Below, in pieces: positions 9,629 to 17,797 of a stretch of DNA of 64,000 nt. The position numbers were made by a program, and so were the translations under genes. Location: the NCBI GenBank assembly GCA_030065635.1, contig JASJDJ010000005.1, positions 1 to 64,000 of the forward strand. Reading direction: 5' to 3'. Below the pieces are notes generated by a model that had not been told where the DNA came from, did not search any database, and was given only the letters and a program-made list of their open reading frames with translations. This DNA comes from Xenococcaceae cyanobacterium MO_188.B32 (lineage in GTDB: Bacteria > Cyanobacteriota > Cyanobacteriia > Cyanobacteriales > Xenococcaceae). How positions within the stretch are numbered: position 1 is the first letter of the stretch; each line of letters opens with the position of its first letter.

Positions 9629-10414
9629 TTAACTAACATCACGTTTTTCTCTAACTACGAACTCCGAACTACGAACTCCGAACTCACGTTTAACAGGAGG
9701 TTTTAGACGAGAGGGAGGCTCGATAATTGTACCGTCTTGAAACCAAATAATTCGCTGACACGATCGAGCTATTTCCGAGTCATGGGTAACCATCACAATG
9801 GTCATGCCCTCATCATTGAGTTGCTGGAAAATCTCTAGTACTTCTTGGCTAGTGCGAGAATCTAATGCTCCTGTTGGCTCATCTGCCAAAAGCAAAATTG
9901 GTTGATTGACAAGAGCGCGGGCGATCGCTACTCGCTGCTGCTGACCCCCAGAAAGTTGATTGGGACAATAGTACATTCGTTGTTCTAGTCCAACCCTACT
10001 CAACGCATCTATGGCTCGCTTTTGGCGTTCCCGTCGGGGAATTTCTGCATAAACCATCGGCAGCATGACATTTTCTAAAGCAGTTAATTGAGGTAATAAA
10101 TAAAACTGTTGAAAAACAAAGCCGATTTTACGGTTGCGGATGTAGGCTAAATCTCGATCGTTAAGTTGTTCTACTGCCTGGTTTTCTAAGTAGTAGTGTC
10201 CTTGACTGGGTCGATCGAGACAGCCGAGAATATTCATAGTCGTGGATTTCCCAGAACCAGAAGCACCCATAATCGCACAGTACTCTCTTTGACGAATAAC
10301 CAGATCGATCTTGTGGAGAACGTTGACCTCCAAATCTCCCCGACCATAGGACTTTTCCACTTGTTCCAAACGAATAATTTCAGAAGTCATTGGTAACTCA
10401 AACTTGGCTATCAT
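9629..10414 (-). CDS. MacB-type ABC exporter ATPase
   Basis: A 261-aa ATP-binding protein with Walker A GASGSGKST, signature LSGGQQQR, Walker B ILLLADEP and the H-loop VMVTHD. The pattern is that of the LolD/MacB/DevA class that powers tripartite exporters. It is the last gene of the biosynthetic operon, two bases after the permease stop and downstream of a HlyD-type adaptor, so it most likely energises export of the cluster product. The C-terminal tail (EFGVRSSEFVV) is translated from the dispersed GTTCGGA repeat, meaning the original stop was lost or the end was rewritten by repeat insertion. The transported substrate is inferred only. Confidence 0.92.
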   Translation of the reverse strand: MIAKFELPMTSEIIRLEQVEKSYGRGDLEVNVLHKIDLVIRQREYCAIMGASGSGKSTTMNILGCLDRPSQGHYYLENQAVEQLNDRDLAYIRNRKIGFVFQQFYLLPQLTALENVMLPMVYAEIPRRERQKRAIDALSRVGLEQRMYYCPNQLSGGQQQRVAIARALVNQPILLLADEPTGALDSRTSQEVLEIFQQLNDEGMTIVMVTHDSEIARSCQRIIWFQDGTIIEPPSRLKPPVKREFGVRSSEFVVREKRDVS

Positions 10415-10416
10415 GG

Positions 10417-11646
10417 TTAACTCCTCAACGCAACTATGGGTTCGAGACGAGCAGCACTACGGGCAGGAATTACACCAAATCCCAAACCAATAGCTCCAGA
10501 CATACCGACTGCTAAAATAATAGCTACTGGACTTATGACGGCTTCTAAAGGGGTTAAAGTTGCTAGCACTAAAGTACCAGCTACAGCGATCGCAATTCCC
10601 AAGCTTCCTCCAGCCACAGAGAGGATAATTGCTTCAGTAGTGAATTGAACCATCACATCGGTACCAGTAGCCCCAATTGCTTTACGTAAACCAATCTCAT
10701 GGGTGCGTTCGGTTACAGACACCAACATAATATTCATAATGCCTATTCCCCCCACTACTAAGGAGATACCCGAAGTTGCTGCCAGAAAAATAACCAGCAT
10801 ACCAGTGACCAAGTTGGCGGTTTTGAGTAAATCTTGTTGAGAGCGCACCGTAAAATCATTTTCGCCCTTTTTAATGCCGTGGCGTAAGCGCAGCAGATTA
10901 GTAATTTGGTATTGAGCAGCACTAATAGTTTCTGGAGAACGAGCCGAAACCGAAATAGACTGTACCGTTGGACTGGTAAGAGAACCGCCTTTTCCTGTAA
11001 GCTGAGCAGCCATTACTTTAATCGGCACGAACACTATTTCATCCTGGTTGGTACCCATAGATGAACCTTTTTCTGCCATGACACCAATTACTTGGAAACT
11101 TAAGTTACGGATGCGGATTTTTTCTCCTAGAGGGTCGCGATTACCGAAGAGTACACTAGCAGTTTCGTTACCTAAAACAGCAACTCGATGGTTAGATTGC
11201 ACCTCCAATTCATTAAAAAATCGACCTCTAGCCACAGATGCATTACGAACACTAGTGTATATTGGTGTTGTTCCAGTAACGTTCACTTGAGTATCTCTGT
11301 CTGCCCAACCGATCCGAAGCCGTTCGGTTTTTTCTGGAGCTACTGCCAGTACTGCTGGTACTTCCCGCGCGATCGCTTCCGCATCTGCCAGTACTAAAGT
11401 ATTAGCCTCTGCCGTACCTATTTGAGGCCCGCCTTGTTGAATTCCTGGTAGTACGAACAAAACATTGGTTCCCAATGATTCAAACTGTTTGTTAATGAAA
11501 TTTTGAGCCCCCTGTCCCACATTAATCATGGCAATTACCGAAGAATTACCAATAATTATGCCGAGCATAGTCAAACAACTACGCATTTTGTTTGCGCTCA
11601 GGGTTCGCACCGACATATTTATGTTTTCTACAAAATTTACACCCAT
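10417..11646 (-). CDS. MacB-type ABC exporter permease
   Basis: A 409-aa FtsX/MacB-like permease. It has an N-terminal membrane segment after SANKMRSCLTMLGIIIG, a periplasmic MacB_PCD domain (residues ~50-260) and three C-terminal membrane helices with the typical cytoplasmic TERTHEIGLRKAIGAT motif. It lacks its own ATP-binding domain, which is the next gene (two-base gap). With the HlyD-like adaptor 69 bases upstream this makes a DevBCA/MacAB-like exporter. Position at the end of the biosynthetic operon suggests product secretion or self-protection. Confidence 0.92.
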   Translation of the reverse strand: MGVNFVENINMSVRTLSANKMRSCLTMLGIIIGNSSVIAMINVGQGAQNFINKQFESLGTNVLFVLPGIQQGGPQIGTAEANTLVLADAEAIAREVPAVLAVAPEKTERLRIGWADRDTQVNVTGTTPIYTSVRNASVARGRFFNELEVQSNHRVAVLGNETASVLFGNRDPLGEKIRIRNLSFQVIGVMAEKGSSMGTNQDEIVFVPIKVMAAQLTGKGGSLTSPTVQSISVSARSPETISAAQYQITNLLRLRHGIKKGENDFTVRSQQDLLKTANLVTGMLVIFLAATSGISLVVGGIGIMNIMLVSVTERTHEIGLRKAIGATGTDVMVQFTTEAIILSVAGGSLGIAIAVAGTLVLATLTPLEAVISPVAIILAVGMSGAIGLGFGVIPARSAARLEPIVALRS

Positions 11647-11683
11647 TTTTTTTACTCAATTACTATTATTTGTAAGAAGCTAA

Positions 11684-11711
11684 AAGCTAATAGCTAATAG
11701 CTAATAGCTTA
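11684..11711. repeat. Short tandem repeat (GCTAATA unit)
   Basis: AGCTAATAGCTAATAGCTAA-type heptamer tandem in the 69-bp gap between adaptor and permease genes. Similar TTAGTTATTAGTTATTAG runs appear at 39360-39385. Likely slippage-prone filler. Confidence 0.7.
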
Positions 11712-11715
11712 TTCC

Positions 11716-13011
11716 TCAGTTGCTAAAAGCCCCAGGTGCTTGACCTTCAGGAAAATCAACAAATACTTTTTCTCCTAGTTCTAATCCTTCTAAAACTTGA
11801 GTATGACCATCTTGAGTAACCCCAACCTTAATTGGTTGAAATTTGGCTTGTCCTTGTTCGTCTGCTACTAGTACGCCAATCTTTTTATCGCGACTGGTTA
11901 TAGCCACTGTTGGTACCATCAGTACTTCTTTAAGTAAATCTCCTTTAAAAGTTGCATCCACATTCATGCCAGAGAGTAATGCTGACTGTCCAGTGACCAG
12001 TTCTACGCGTACCTCAAAGTAAGTTACATTATCTTCTACAATGGCTTCGGGAGCAATTTTGCGTACTTTACCTGTAAAGGTGCGGTCTGGATAGGAATTG
12101 GCTACTATTTCTACTTCCTGCCCCATTTTAATCCCAGAGATATTGGCTTCTGGTATTTCTACTAATACTTCTACACCCTTTGCCATAGCTAGAATTGAGC
12201 TAGATGTTGCCGAGACTGTACTAGAAGCGGAAGTAGTAGGAGTCACAATTGCACCGATCGAGGCATATTTTTGGGTGATAATACCGTTAAAAGGAGCCTT
12301 AATGAAAGTAGAATTTAGTTGAGCTTGAATCAACTGTACTTGGGCGCGGGCTGCTGAGACACGGGCTGCTGACTGTTGAATATCTTCGGGGCGAGAACCA
12401 CTAGTCAATTCTTGTAGAAGTTGTTGTGCTTCTTGTAAACTAGCTCTAGCACTCTGGTCTTCGCTAATTACTTCATCTAGATCGATTTGGGCTAATGCGC
12501 CTTCTCGAGTAAGAAAGCGATATCGCTTTAACTTTTTAGCATTCAGATCGACCCTCGCCTGGGCAGATGCTACTTGCGCTCTAGCTCTACTAATCTCTTC
12601 TAGACGACTGCCATTGCGAATCAAGGCATACTCTGCTTCAGCCTCGGCTAACTGCGCTTTTGCTTGAGATAGAGATGCTTCTAGTTCTGCCGAATACATT
12701 TGGGCTAAAACTTGACCTGCTTTAACTTCATCCCCCTGATCGACATAGAGGGCGACTAATCTGCCAGTGTTTTCTGGACTGAGATTGACAGTTTCGAGCG
12801 GTTCTACAGTTCCACTAGCTTCAATACGAATGGCTAGCGACTGACTTTCAACGGGAACTGTCAAGTTAGTTAAACTGGGTATCGATCGATCGCTTTGCCG
12901 AGATTTACGCAGTACATTAGTTCCAAACGTACCGAGTAAAACGACAATTGTAATTGATAGCAAGATTGAAATCCAGCGAGGGCGAGAGCGTTTGTAAGCT
13001 GTTGTATTCAT
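11716..13011 (-). CDS. HlyD/MacA-type periplasmic adaptor
   Basis: A membrane-fusion protein of 431 aa with one N-terminal transmembrane helix (ISILLSITIVVLLGTFG), a biotinyl-lipoyl-like half (VDQGDEVKAGQVLAQM), a long Ala/Gln/Glu-rich coiled-coil hairpin, a second lipoyl half (FIKAPFNGIITQKYASIG) and beta-barrel domains. The ATG at 13011 is chosen over a start 14 codons upstream because an AGGA sequence lies about nine bases before it. It joins the inner-membrane ABC pair to an outer-membrane channel (TolC-like), which is not in the window. Part of the biosynthetic operon. Confidence 0.9.
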   Translation of the reverse strand: MNTTAYKRSRPRWISILLSITIVVLLGTFGTNVLRKSRQSDRSIPSLTNLTVPVESQSLAIRIEASGTVEPLETVNLSPENTGRLVALYVDQGDEVKAGQVLAQMYSAELEASLSQAKAQLAEAEAEYALIRNGSRLEEISRARAQVASAQARVDLNAKKLKRYRFLTREGALAQIDLDEVISEDQSARASLQEAQQLLQELTSGSRPEDIQQSAARVSAARAQVQLIQAQLNSTFIKAPFNGIITQKYASIGAIVTPTTSASSTVSATSSSILAMAKGVEVLVEIPEANISGIKMGQEVEIVANSYPDRTFTGKVRKIAPEAIVEDNVTYFEVRVELVTGQSALLSGMNVDATFKGDLLKEVLMVPTVAITSRDKKIGVLVADEQGQAKFQPIKVGVTQDGHTQVLEGLELGEKVFVDFPEGQAPGAFSN

Positions 13012-13065
13012 TGTAGATATCCTAAAGCTAATTAATCTAAAGACTGTCAGCATAAAATAATTAGT

Positions 13066-14157
13066 TCATATCCTCTTGAGAATTTTATTAGTCGACTGGG
13101 AGTCAACCTTTTGGACATATACTTTGGTTTGATACATCCAGTAATAAATTGAGGAGAATAGAACAAATACACACAAAGAAAAAGAAACTAAAGTGGAGTT
13201 GAGAGGAATTAAGAGGAGAGAACTGATCGACTCGATCGAGATCAAACCGATGAGAATTTTCGCAATAGTTTGACGCTTCAAGAGGCTGCATAATATAGCT
13301 CCAGTTGGTGCCCCCACTACAACTACTGGTACCGCTGCCAGCCAGTAATTCCGCACGGGTTCGATAAAGTCACCGATAAAATATTGATGAAGAATAAAGC
13401 CAGTCCAAGCATTGATAGCCATCAAAATTACCGAGGTAGGGGTGCTTACCTTTTCACATAAACCGAATAATAAAACCATCACAGAAAAAGAAAAAATATC
13501 TAGACCACTGCCCACTAAACTACTAATGATTCCCCCTATTAGTCCTACTCCTAGAGAGAAAACTCTTTCCCTCTTTCTCCAAGTGGGGATAGCAAAATTC
13601 CGCGCCCTTCGAGTTCGATTTAAGGCAAATAAAAGAATGGCAAAGCTGCTGACCATCATCGTGAAAGAAATTTTAATTGCTTCTGGGGGCAGAATGGGAG
13701 CCAAAAAGACTGAGCCTAAGACGATGCCAGGAATGCTTCCCAGACCTACCCAACGGATAAACTTCCATTCCACCTTGGTTCTCATAGCCACAATGGTCAG
13801 AGAAGCTGCACCCATACCTATACTTTGAATCGCTAAAGAAAAGACCTTGGCGTCGTGGGGAGGAACTTGAAGCCACTTGGTTAGCACTGGAAAAGCGACT
13901 GCTCCTCCTCCCATGCTCGTACCGCCTGCAACCATAGAACCAAAAATCATGGTCACTGCTACCTGCCAATGAGCGATGAAATTAGCAATTGCGGTAGCAG
14001 GACCCAAAGCAGTTAGCCATAAAGTCCAAGCAGCGATCGCACACAGACAACTGGTTCGCAGAAAGCTTGGTGCAAAAATCTTAGTTTTGGTCAGATTAAA
14101 GTGCTGTCGGGATAGATTGATAGAACAATTAGTTTTGGTAATTCTTGGTGGTGGCAT
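13066..14157 (-). CDS. TauE/SafE-family membrane permease
   Basis: A 363-aa multi-pass protein with the TauE/SafE pattern: SMVAGGTSMGGGAVAFPVLT in the first repeat and GLIGGIISSLVGSGLDI in the second, each followed by several hydrophobic helices. The family moves small anions such as sulfite, sulfonates or organic acids. Inside this operon (42-base gap to the TyrA-like gene) it might export an aromatic or organic-acid intermediate, or be a second exporter for the product. That role is inference; the family call is good. The N-terminus has a ~35-residue extension before the first helix. Confidence 0.8.
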   Translation of the reverse strand: MPPPRITKTNCSINLSRQHFNLTKTKIFAPSFLRTSCLCAIAAWTLWLTALGPATAIANFIAHWQVAVTMIFGSMVAGGTSMGGGAVAFPVLTKWLQVPPHDAKVFSLAIQSIGMGAASLTIVAMRTKVEWKFIRWVGLGSIPGIVLGSVFLAPILPPEAIKISFTMMVSSFAILLFALNRTRRARNFAIPTWRKRERVFSLGVGLIGGIISSLVGSGLDIFSFSVMVLLFGLCEKVSTPTSVILMAINAWTGFILHQYFIGDFIEPVRNYWLAAVPVVVVGAPTGAILCSLLKRQTIAKILIGLISIESISSLLLIPLNSTLVSFSLCVFVLFSSIYYWMYQTKVYVQKVDSQSTNKILKRI

Positions 14158-14199
14158 ACTCTTGTATGGGTTGATTTAAAGTAATTAGGTAACAGCGCA

Positions 14200-15045
14200 T
14201 CAGCTAGATAGTGCTAGGCTTTTCTGAGAAGATTTACTCGTAAATTTTCTTGGTAGATTAGTTGTAGAAGAAACTTGATGCTTCTGTTCCAGCTCTTGAG
14301 CAGCAAGAAGAGTACTTAGGGCATTAATCATATGAGTACTCTCTTTGAAACCACAGGGAATCTCTTGGGCAAAAAAGCTTTGAGAAATCTGAAACTCACG
14401 GAGAAGGGCATCTCGATCGCCATTATTGACTAATTGAGCTAAGCGACTATAATTATCTGCCAAGCGAGAGATGGCTTGTCGGCGCTCTGGTGTAGCCAAA
14501 ATGATATCTACTATCAGAGGGGCAGACTGAGCAAAGAGGCGACTGACTATAGCAATGGTATGACGGTAGAGAGGACTGGCAAAATCTAAACTACGACGGA
14601 TATTAATGTTTTCCTCTGAGAAAAAAGCTCCCATACTCAGAGTGGTAAAGTTGCGAATTGCTTGAATGTCCACCATCATGCGGTCGTGTTCTTCTGGAGT
14701 AGCATAAATTAGTTTGCCTCCATCACTTTGAATCAGGTCTAGCAACCATTGAAAACATCGGTCTCCACGACCGGGACAAACTACAATTTTTTGCGATAAA
14801 AAGGATGTAATACCAGGACCAAACATAGGATGCAAACCCATTACCGGACCAGGATGATATTCCAGCATCGCTTTGACTATGGGAGTTTTGATACTGGCAA
14901 TATCTGCTAAGGCGGTAGTAGGAGAGATATATTGAGCTGCCTGGCGAATTACTTTAACCACGCATTCAATAGGATTTATCGGGTTAGTATTCCATTGGAT
15001 CTGTTGCCAGAAGTGAGGCGTTTTCGGACCATCGGGTAGTTTCAT
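14200..15045 (-). CDS. TyrA-like prephenate dehydrogenase domain lacking the NAD-binding start
   Basis: The 281-aa protein follows the dehydrogenase part of E. coli-type TyrA: ALADIASIKTPIVKAML, LGLHPMFGP-like GLHPMFGPG (His72, the expected catalytic His), the block HDRMMVDIQAIRNF, and SPLYRHTIAIVSRLFAQ. What is missing is the first Rossmann strand with GxGxxG, normally ~90 residues before LHPMFG; here only ~70 residues precede it and none carries the motif. The start is supported by a GGAG sequence upstream, and no earlier in-frame start is open. It may therefore not bind NAD normally. It lies 25 bases after the chorismate mutase gene, so a prephenate-related role is plausible. Either an altered enzyme or a remnant. 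Confidence 0.8.
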   Translation of the reverse strand: MKLPDGPKTPHFWQQIQWNTNPINPIECVVKVIRQAAQYISPTTALADIASIKTPIVKAMLEYHPGPVMGLHPMFGPGITSFLSQKIVVCPGRGDRCFQWLLDLIQSDGGKLIYATPEEHDRMMVDIQAIRNFTTLSMGAFFSEENINIRRSLDFASPLYRHTIAIVSRLFAQSAPLIVDIILATPERRQAISRLADNYSRLAQLVNNGDRDALLREFQISQSFFAQEIPCGFKESTHMINALSTLLAAQELEQKHQVSSTTNLPRKFTSKSSQKSLALSS

Positions 15046-15070
15046 ATAACTATTTCTCCACTTTTTTTGA

Positions 15071-15508
15071 CTAACTTAAGACCGCTAAATCAAGACGTAA
15101 ATGAGCAGCACCACGCAGATAGATATGGCGCAAGTTCTGTTGAGACATTGGAGTGTTAAGGTGGATAAGGACCCGAATGCAGCGTTCCAGGCTATCGGAC
15201 ACCTGCATATGTTGTAAGTCTAGCAGGGGAACGCGATTCCAACCAGGACGGCAACGGGCTATTGAAGCAGGAAACAAAGCATCTAAGTCCCTGGTTATTG
15301 AAAAGGTTACACTTACTATTTCCGCTGGGTTTAACTGATTTTCAGTTTCTAGAATATCGAGTAAATCCTCTACAGCTTCAGCAATTGCTGCTACTGAATT
15401 TTCGCTGGCAGTAGTTGCGCCCCTGAGCCCGCGCACCCGCCATTGAACTTCTGTAGTTGATTTGTGATAAAGCTGGTTTCCTTGGGTAGAAATTCTTAAT
15501 TTGTCCAT
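15071..15508 (-). CDS. aroH: AroH-type chorismate mutase
   Basis: A 145-aa monofunctional chorismate mutase of the trimeric B. subtilis AroH fold: RGLRGATTASENS, then RDLDALFPASIAR, GWNRVPLLDLQHM and LERCIRVLIHLNT. It converts chorismate to prephenate. The internal ATG at 15508 is preferred to a TTG overlapping the previous gene, although a ~23-residue extension precedes the conserved core. In a by-eye alignment the positions equal to B. subtilis Cys75 and Glu78 are Asp and His (LLDLQHM), while the Arg90 region is kept. Placement next to the TyrA-like gene and in an operon headed by DAHP synthase points to dedicated supply of aromatic precursors. Confidence 0.87.
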   Translation of the reverse strand: MDKLRISTQGNQLYHKSTTEVQWRVRGLRGATTASENSVAAIAEAVEDLLDILETENQLNPAEIVSVTFSITRDLDALFPASIARCRPGWNRVPLLDLQHMQVSDSLERCIRVLIHLNTPMSQQNLRHIYLRGAAHLRLDLAVLS

Positions 15509-15552
15509 TTTTGTCGGCCTAATTTCTGCTTTTTCAGTTATTTTTCTACAAA

Positions 15553-16221
15553 TCAATTGTTCTCACTTAACAATGCCACCGGTGCTAGAGGTTCATCGAT
15601 CTTCTCAATACTGGTATTAACCTCTTGTTCAAACTCTACTGGACCCATAGATTTAGGAAAGTTCCAATATGGGTGAACTGACATTAAAGCCTTACTGGGA
15701 ACTATTTTTGGTTGAGCTAGAGAATCAGAAAATATCTCTGGAGGATACCTGAAGCGAATTGTTAATGATAATTCCGACTGACGCTCGTTTTTTGGTATGA
15801 ATAAGACAAACTCATCTTCATTAGAACCATCGAGGGTAATATTAGGATCTGCTTTATAGAAAATGGGAACAAACTCAGGGCGTACCCTATTAACAATAGT
15901 TCTGGCTCGATCGTGATCGTCGATAGTTGTATCAGGATTTTTAGAGCCCTTTTCCACAATCTCGTCTTCAATATTGATGTTGTACTCTACAACTGAAGCA
16001 TCATACTCATTAAAAGCATTGTTAAACAAATCTGGACGCACAAATACCTTTCCTGGGATCGAGTCATCAAAAACAAAATAACCGTTGACTCGATTGTTGT
16101 TGAAACTAAATTTGTACAGGTCAGCTCGGGCAGATGGTGTGTTGACTATTCCCTGTATTAGGAATACGGCGATACTAATAAAAGCTACGAGGGATAATTT
16201 TTTCCAGAATTTCACTTGCAC
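15553..16221 (-). CDS. Exported protein of unknown function in the biosynthetic operon
   Basis: A 222-aa protein with a clear Sec signal peptide (KKLSLVAFISIAVFLIQGIV, likely cleaved after ARA). The mature part begins DLYKFSFNNNRVNGYFVFDD, a pattern that recalls the start of many exported beta-rich cyanobacterial proteins of PEP-CTERM type, but there is no C-terminal sorting signal. No catalytic motif is recognised. Its stop overlaps or abuts the chorismate mutase reading frame, so it is in the operon. A periplasmic role in product handling is possible; no function can be assigned. Confidence 0.75.
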   Translation of the reverse strand: MQVKFWKKLSLVAFISIAVFLIQGIVNTPSARADLYKFSFNNNRVNGYFVFDDSIPGKVFVRPDLFNNAFNEYDASVVEYNINIEDEIVEKGSKNPDTTIDDHDRARTIVNRVRPEFVPIFYKADPNITLDGSNEDEFVLFIPKNERQSELSLTIRFRYPPEIFSDSLAQPKIVPSKALMSVHPYWNFPKSMGPVEFEQEVNTSIEKIDEPLAPVALLSENN

Positions 16222-16313
16222 TATCTCCTTAAGATGTTGAAGGTTGCTTTAATTTTTTTTCCTTGTTGCTCGATCGCCACAAGCGCGATCGAAAAACAAA
16301 AATTCAAGTATTT

Positions 16314-17759
16314 CTATACTGTTGCAGGTACAGTTTCACTCATTTGAGCGACAGGGAATATTCCCAGTTGGGGTTTCTTGCACAAACCTAAGCCATTAAC
16401 TTCGGGTAAATAAGAAAACAGTCCGTTCCAAATCTGGGCAAAAACTTTTTCATGGTGTTCTCGGAGAGCGCTGGCTGGCAAACCCTTTTTCTCTTGCTCG
16501 ATAGCCAAGCGAATACCTTCTTCTCCGAGAGATAGAAGAGAACTCATGTGCTGAGCAACCATCTCGCGCATCTGAGGATCGACTTTCTGGAAATCCGCCA
16601 TCTGGGCAATAAACTCCGACGGTTGAGCTGAGGAGTCGGGTTTATGCATTTTATGGTAGAAGGAAGACACAAACACCATTAAGCTCAGATAGTGGAAACG
16701 GCAGACCCGATCGTAAAACGATAGGGCTCGTTCCTCTGTTATCTCGTTGCGGAAAATACTACTGATACTGGCCGCAGTCATCATGCCAGTGAAAAAGCTC
16801 ATGTGTACGCCAGTAGAGAGTAAAGGGTCTAGGAAACAAGCTGCATCTCCTACCAGGAAGTAACCAGGACCGGAGAAGTTCTCAGCCCAATAGGAGAAAT
16901 CTTGACCGATTTCGATTTTAGAAACTAATTCCGCGGGCTCTACTACTTCTGCAATTGCTGGGCAATCAGCGATCGCTTGAAGGAAAACCTCTTTCATGCT
17001 GGCTTTAGACCTTCTAGCTTTATAGAGCTCGTTGTTGATGACCAAACCGACACTCAGGAGGTCATCATCTACTGGAATTCCCCAAAACCAACCCGAGCCA
17101 TCTTTAGTGGAAGCAGTTATAGTAGCATTATCGGGCTGAATTGGTTTAATTTTGGCGTTCTTGTAATATCCCCAAATAGCTAAGTTTTCAAACTCTTCGT
17201 GATACTGTCGGTTGTGTAAATAATGATTAGCCATCAGACCATAACCACCAGACGCATCCACCAGGTAGTCAAAAGTGATTTCCCCCGATTGTTGCTCGGA
17301 ACCACGACCTCTAGACCAACTTGCTTTGACAGGTCTCTCCCCTGCAAAAGAGATTTCTTTAATTTGAACTCCTTGGAAAACTTTTACTCCCTGGGTTTTT
17401 CCATGGCTCATTAGCAGGTTATCAAACTCGGGACGGCGAACCTGAAAAGTGTAGGTGCTATTGTCATTAACAGCTATATCTTCAAATTTGAAAGACCACT
17501 CTTGAGGGCCCCAATCAAAATAAGCTCCAGTTTTGCGCAAGAAACCATGAGCTTCTACTTTCTCGCGAATTCCCAGTAAGTCAAAAATTTCTAGAGCGCT
17601 GGGCAAAAGAGATTCGCCAATCTTAGTATTAGAGCCTTTGCTCTTTTCTACTAGAGTAACATCAAAACCTTCACGAGCTAAGAGAATAGCCGTAGTAGCT
17701 CCAGCAGGTCCGCCACCAACAACTAAAACTTGGGTAGATGAGGGTAAAATAGACGTCAT
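16314..17759 (-). CDS. Flavin-dependent halogenase
   Basis: A 481-aa FAD-dependent enzyme. The dinucleotide motif GGGPAG is at 15-20. Both halogenase hallmarks are present: a GES-type motif (KIGESLLP, 46-53) and WFWGIP (224-229), matching WxWxIP, which separates halogenases from ordinary monooxygenases. Lys76 (FLRKTGAYFDWG) is in the place of the catalytic lysine. The later GDAACFLDPLLSTGVH block matches phenolic/pyrrole-type halogenases such as PltA and CndH. It would chlorinate or brominate an electron-rich aromatic ring, most simply a phenol-bearing intermediate. It needs a flavin reductase, which is not encoded nearby. It lies 38 bases after the KAS III-like gene. Confidence 0.88.
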   Translation of the reverse strand: MTSILPSSTQVLVVGGGPAGATTAILLAREGFDVTLVEKSKGSNTKIGESLLPSALEIFDLLGIREKVEAHGFLRKTGAYFDWGPQEWSFKFEDIAVNDNSTYTFQVRRPEFDNLLMSHGKTQGVKVFQGVQIKEISFAGERPVKASWSRGRGSEQQSGEITFDYLVDASGGYGLMANHYLHNRQYHEEFENLAIWGYYKNAKIKPIQPDNATITASTKDGSGWFWGIPVDDDLLSVGLVINNELYKARRSKASMKEVFLQAIADCPAIAEVVEPAELVSKIEIGQDFSYWAENFSGPGYFLVGDAACFLDPLLSTGVHMSFFTGMMTAASISSIFRNEITEERALSFYDRVCRFHYLSLMVFVSSFYHKMHKPDSSAQPSEFIAQMADFQKVDPQMREMVAQHMSSLLSLGEEGIRLAIEQEKKGLPASALREHHEKVFAQIWNGLFSYLPEVNGLGLCKKPQLGIFPVAQMSETVPATV

Positions 17760-17797
17760 AATTTTTTTCCAGTTAATGTTTTCTATTGATTTAAGGT

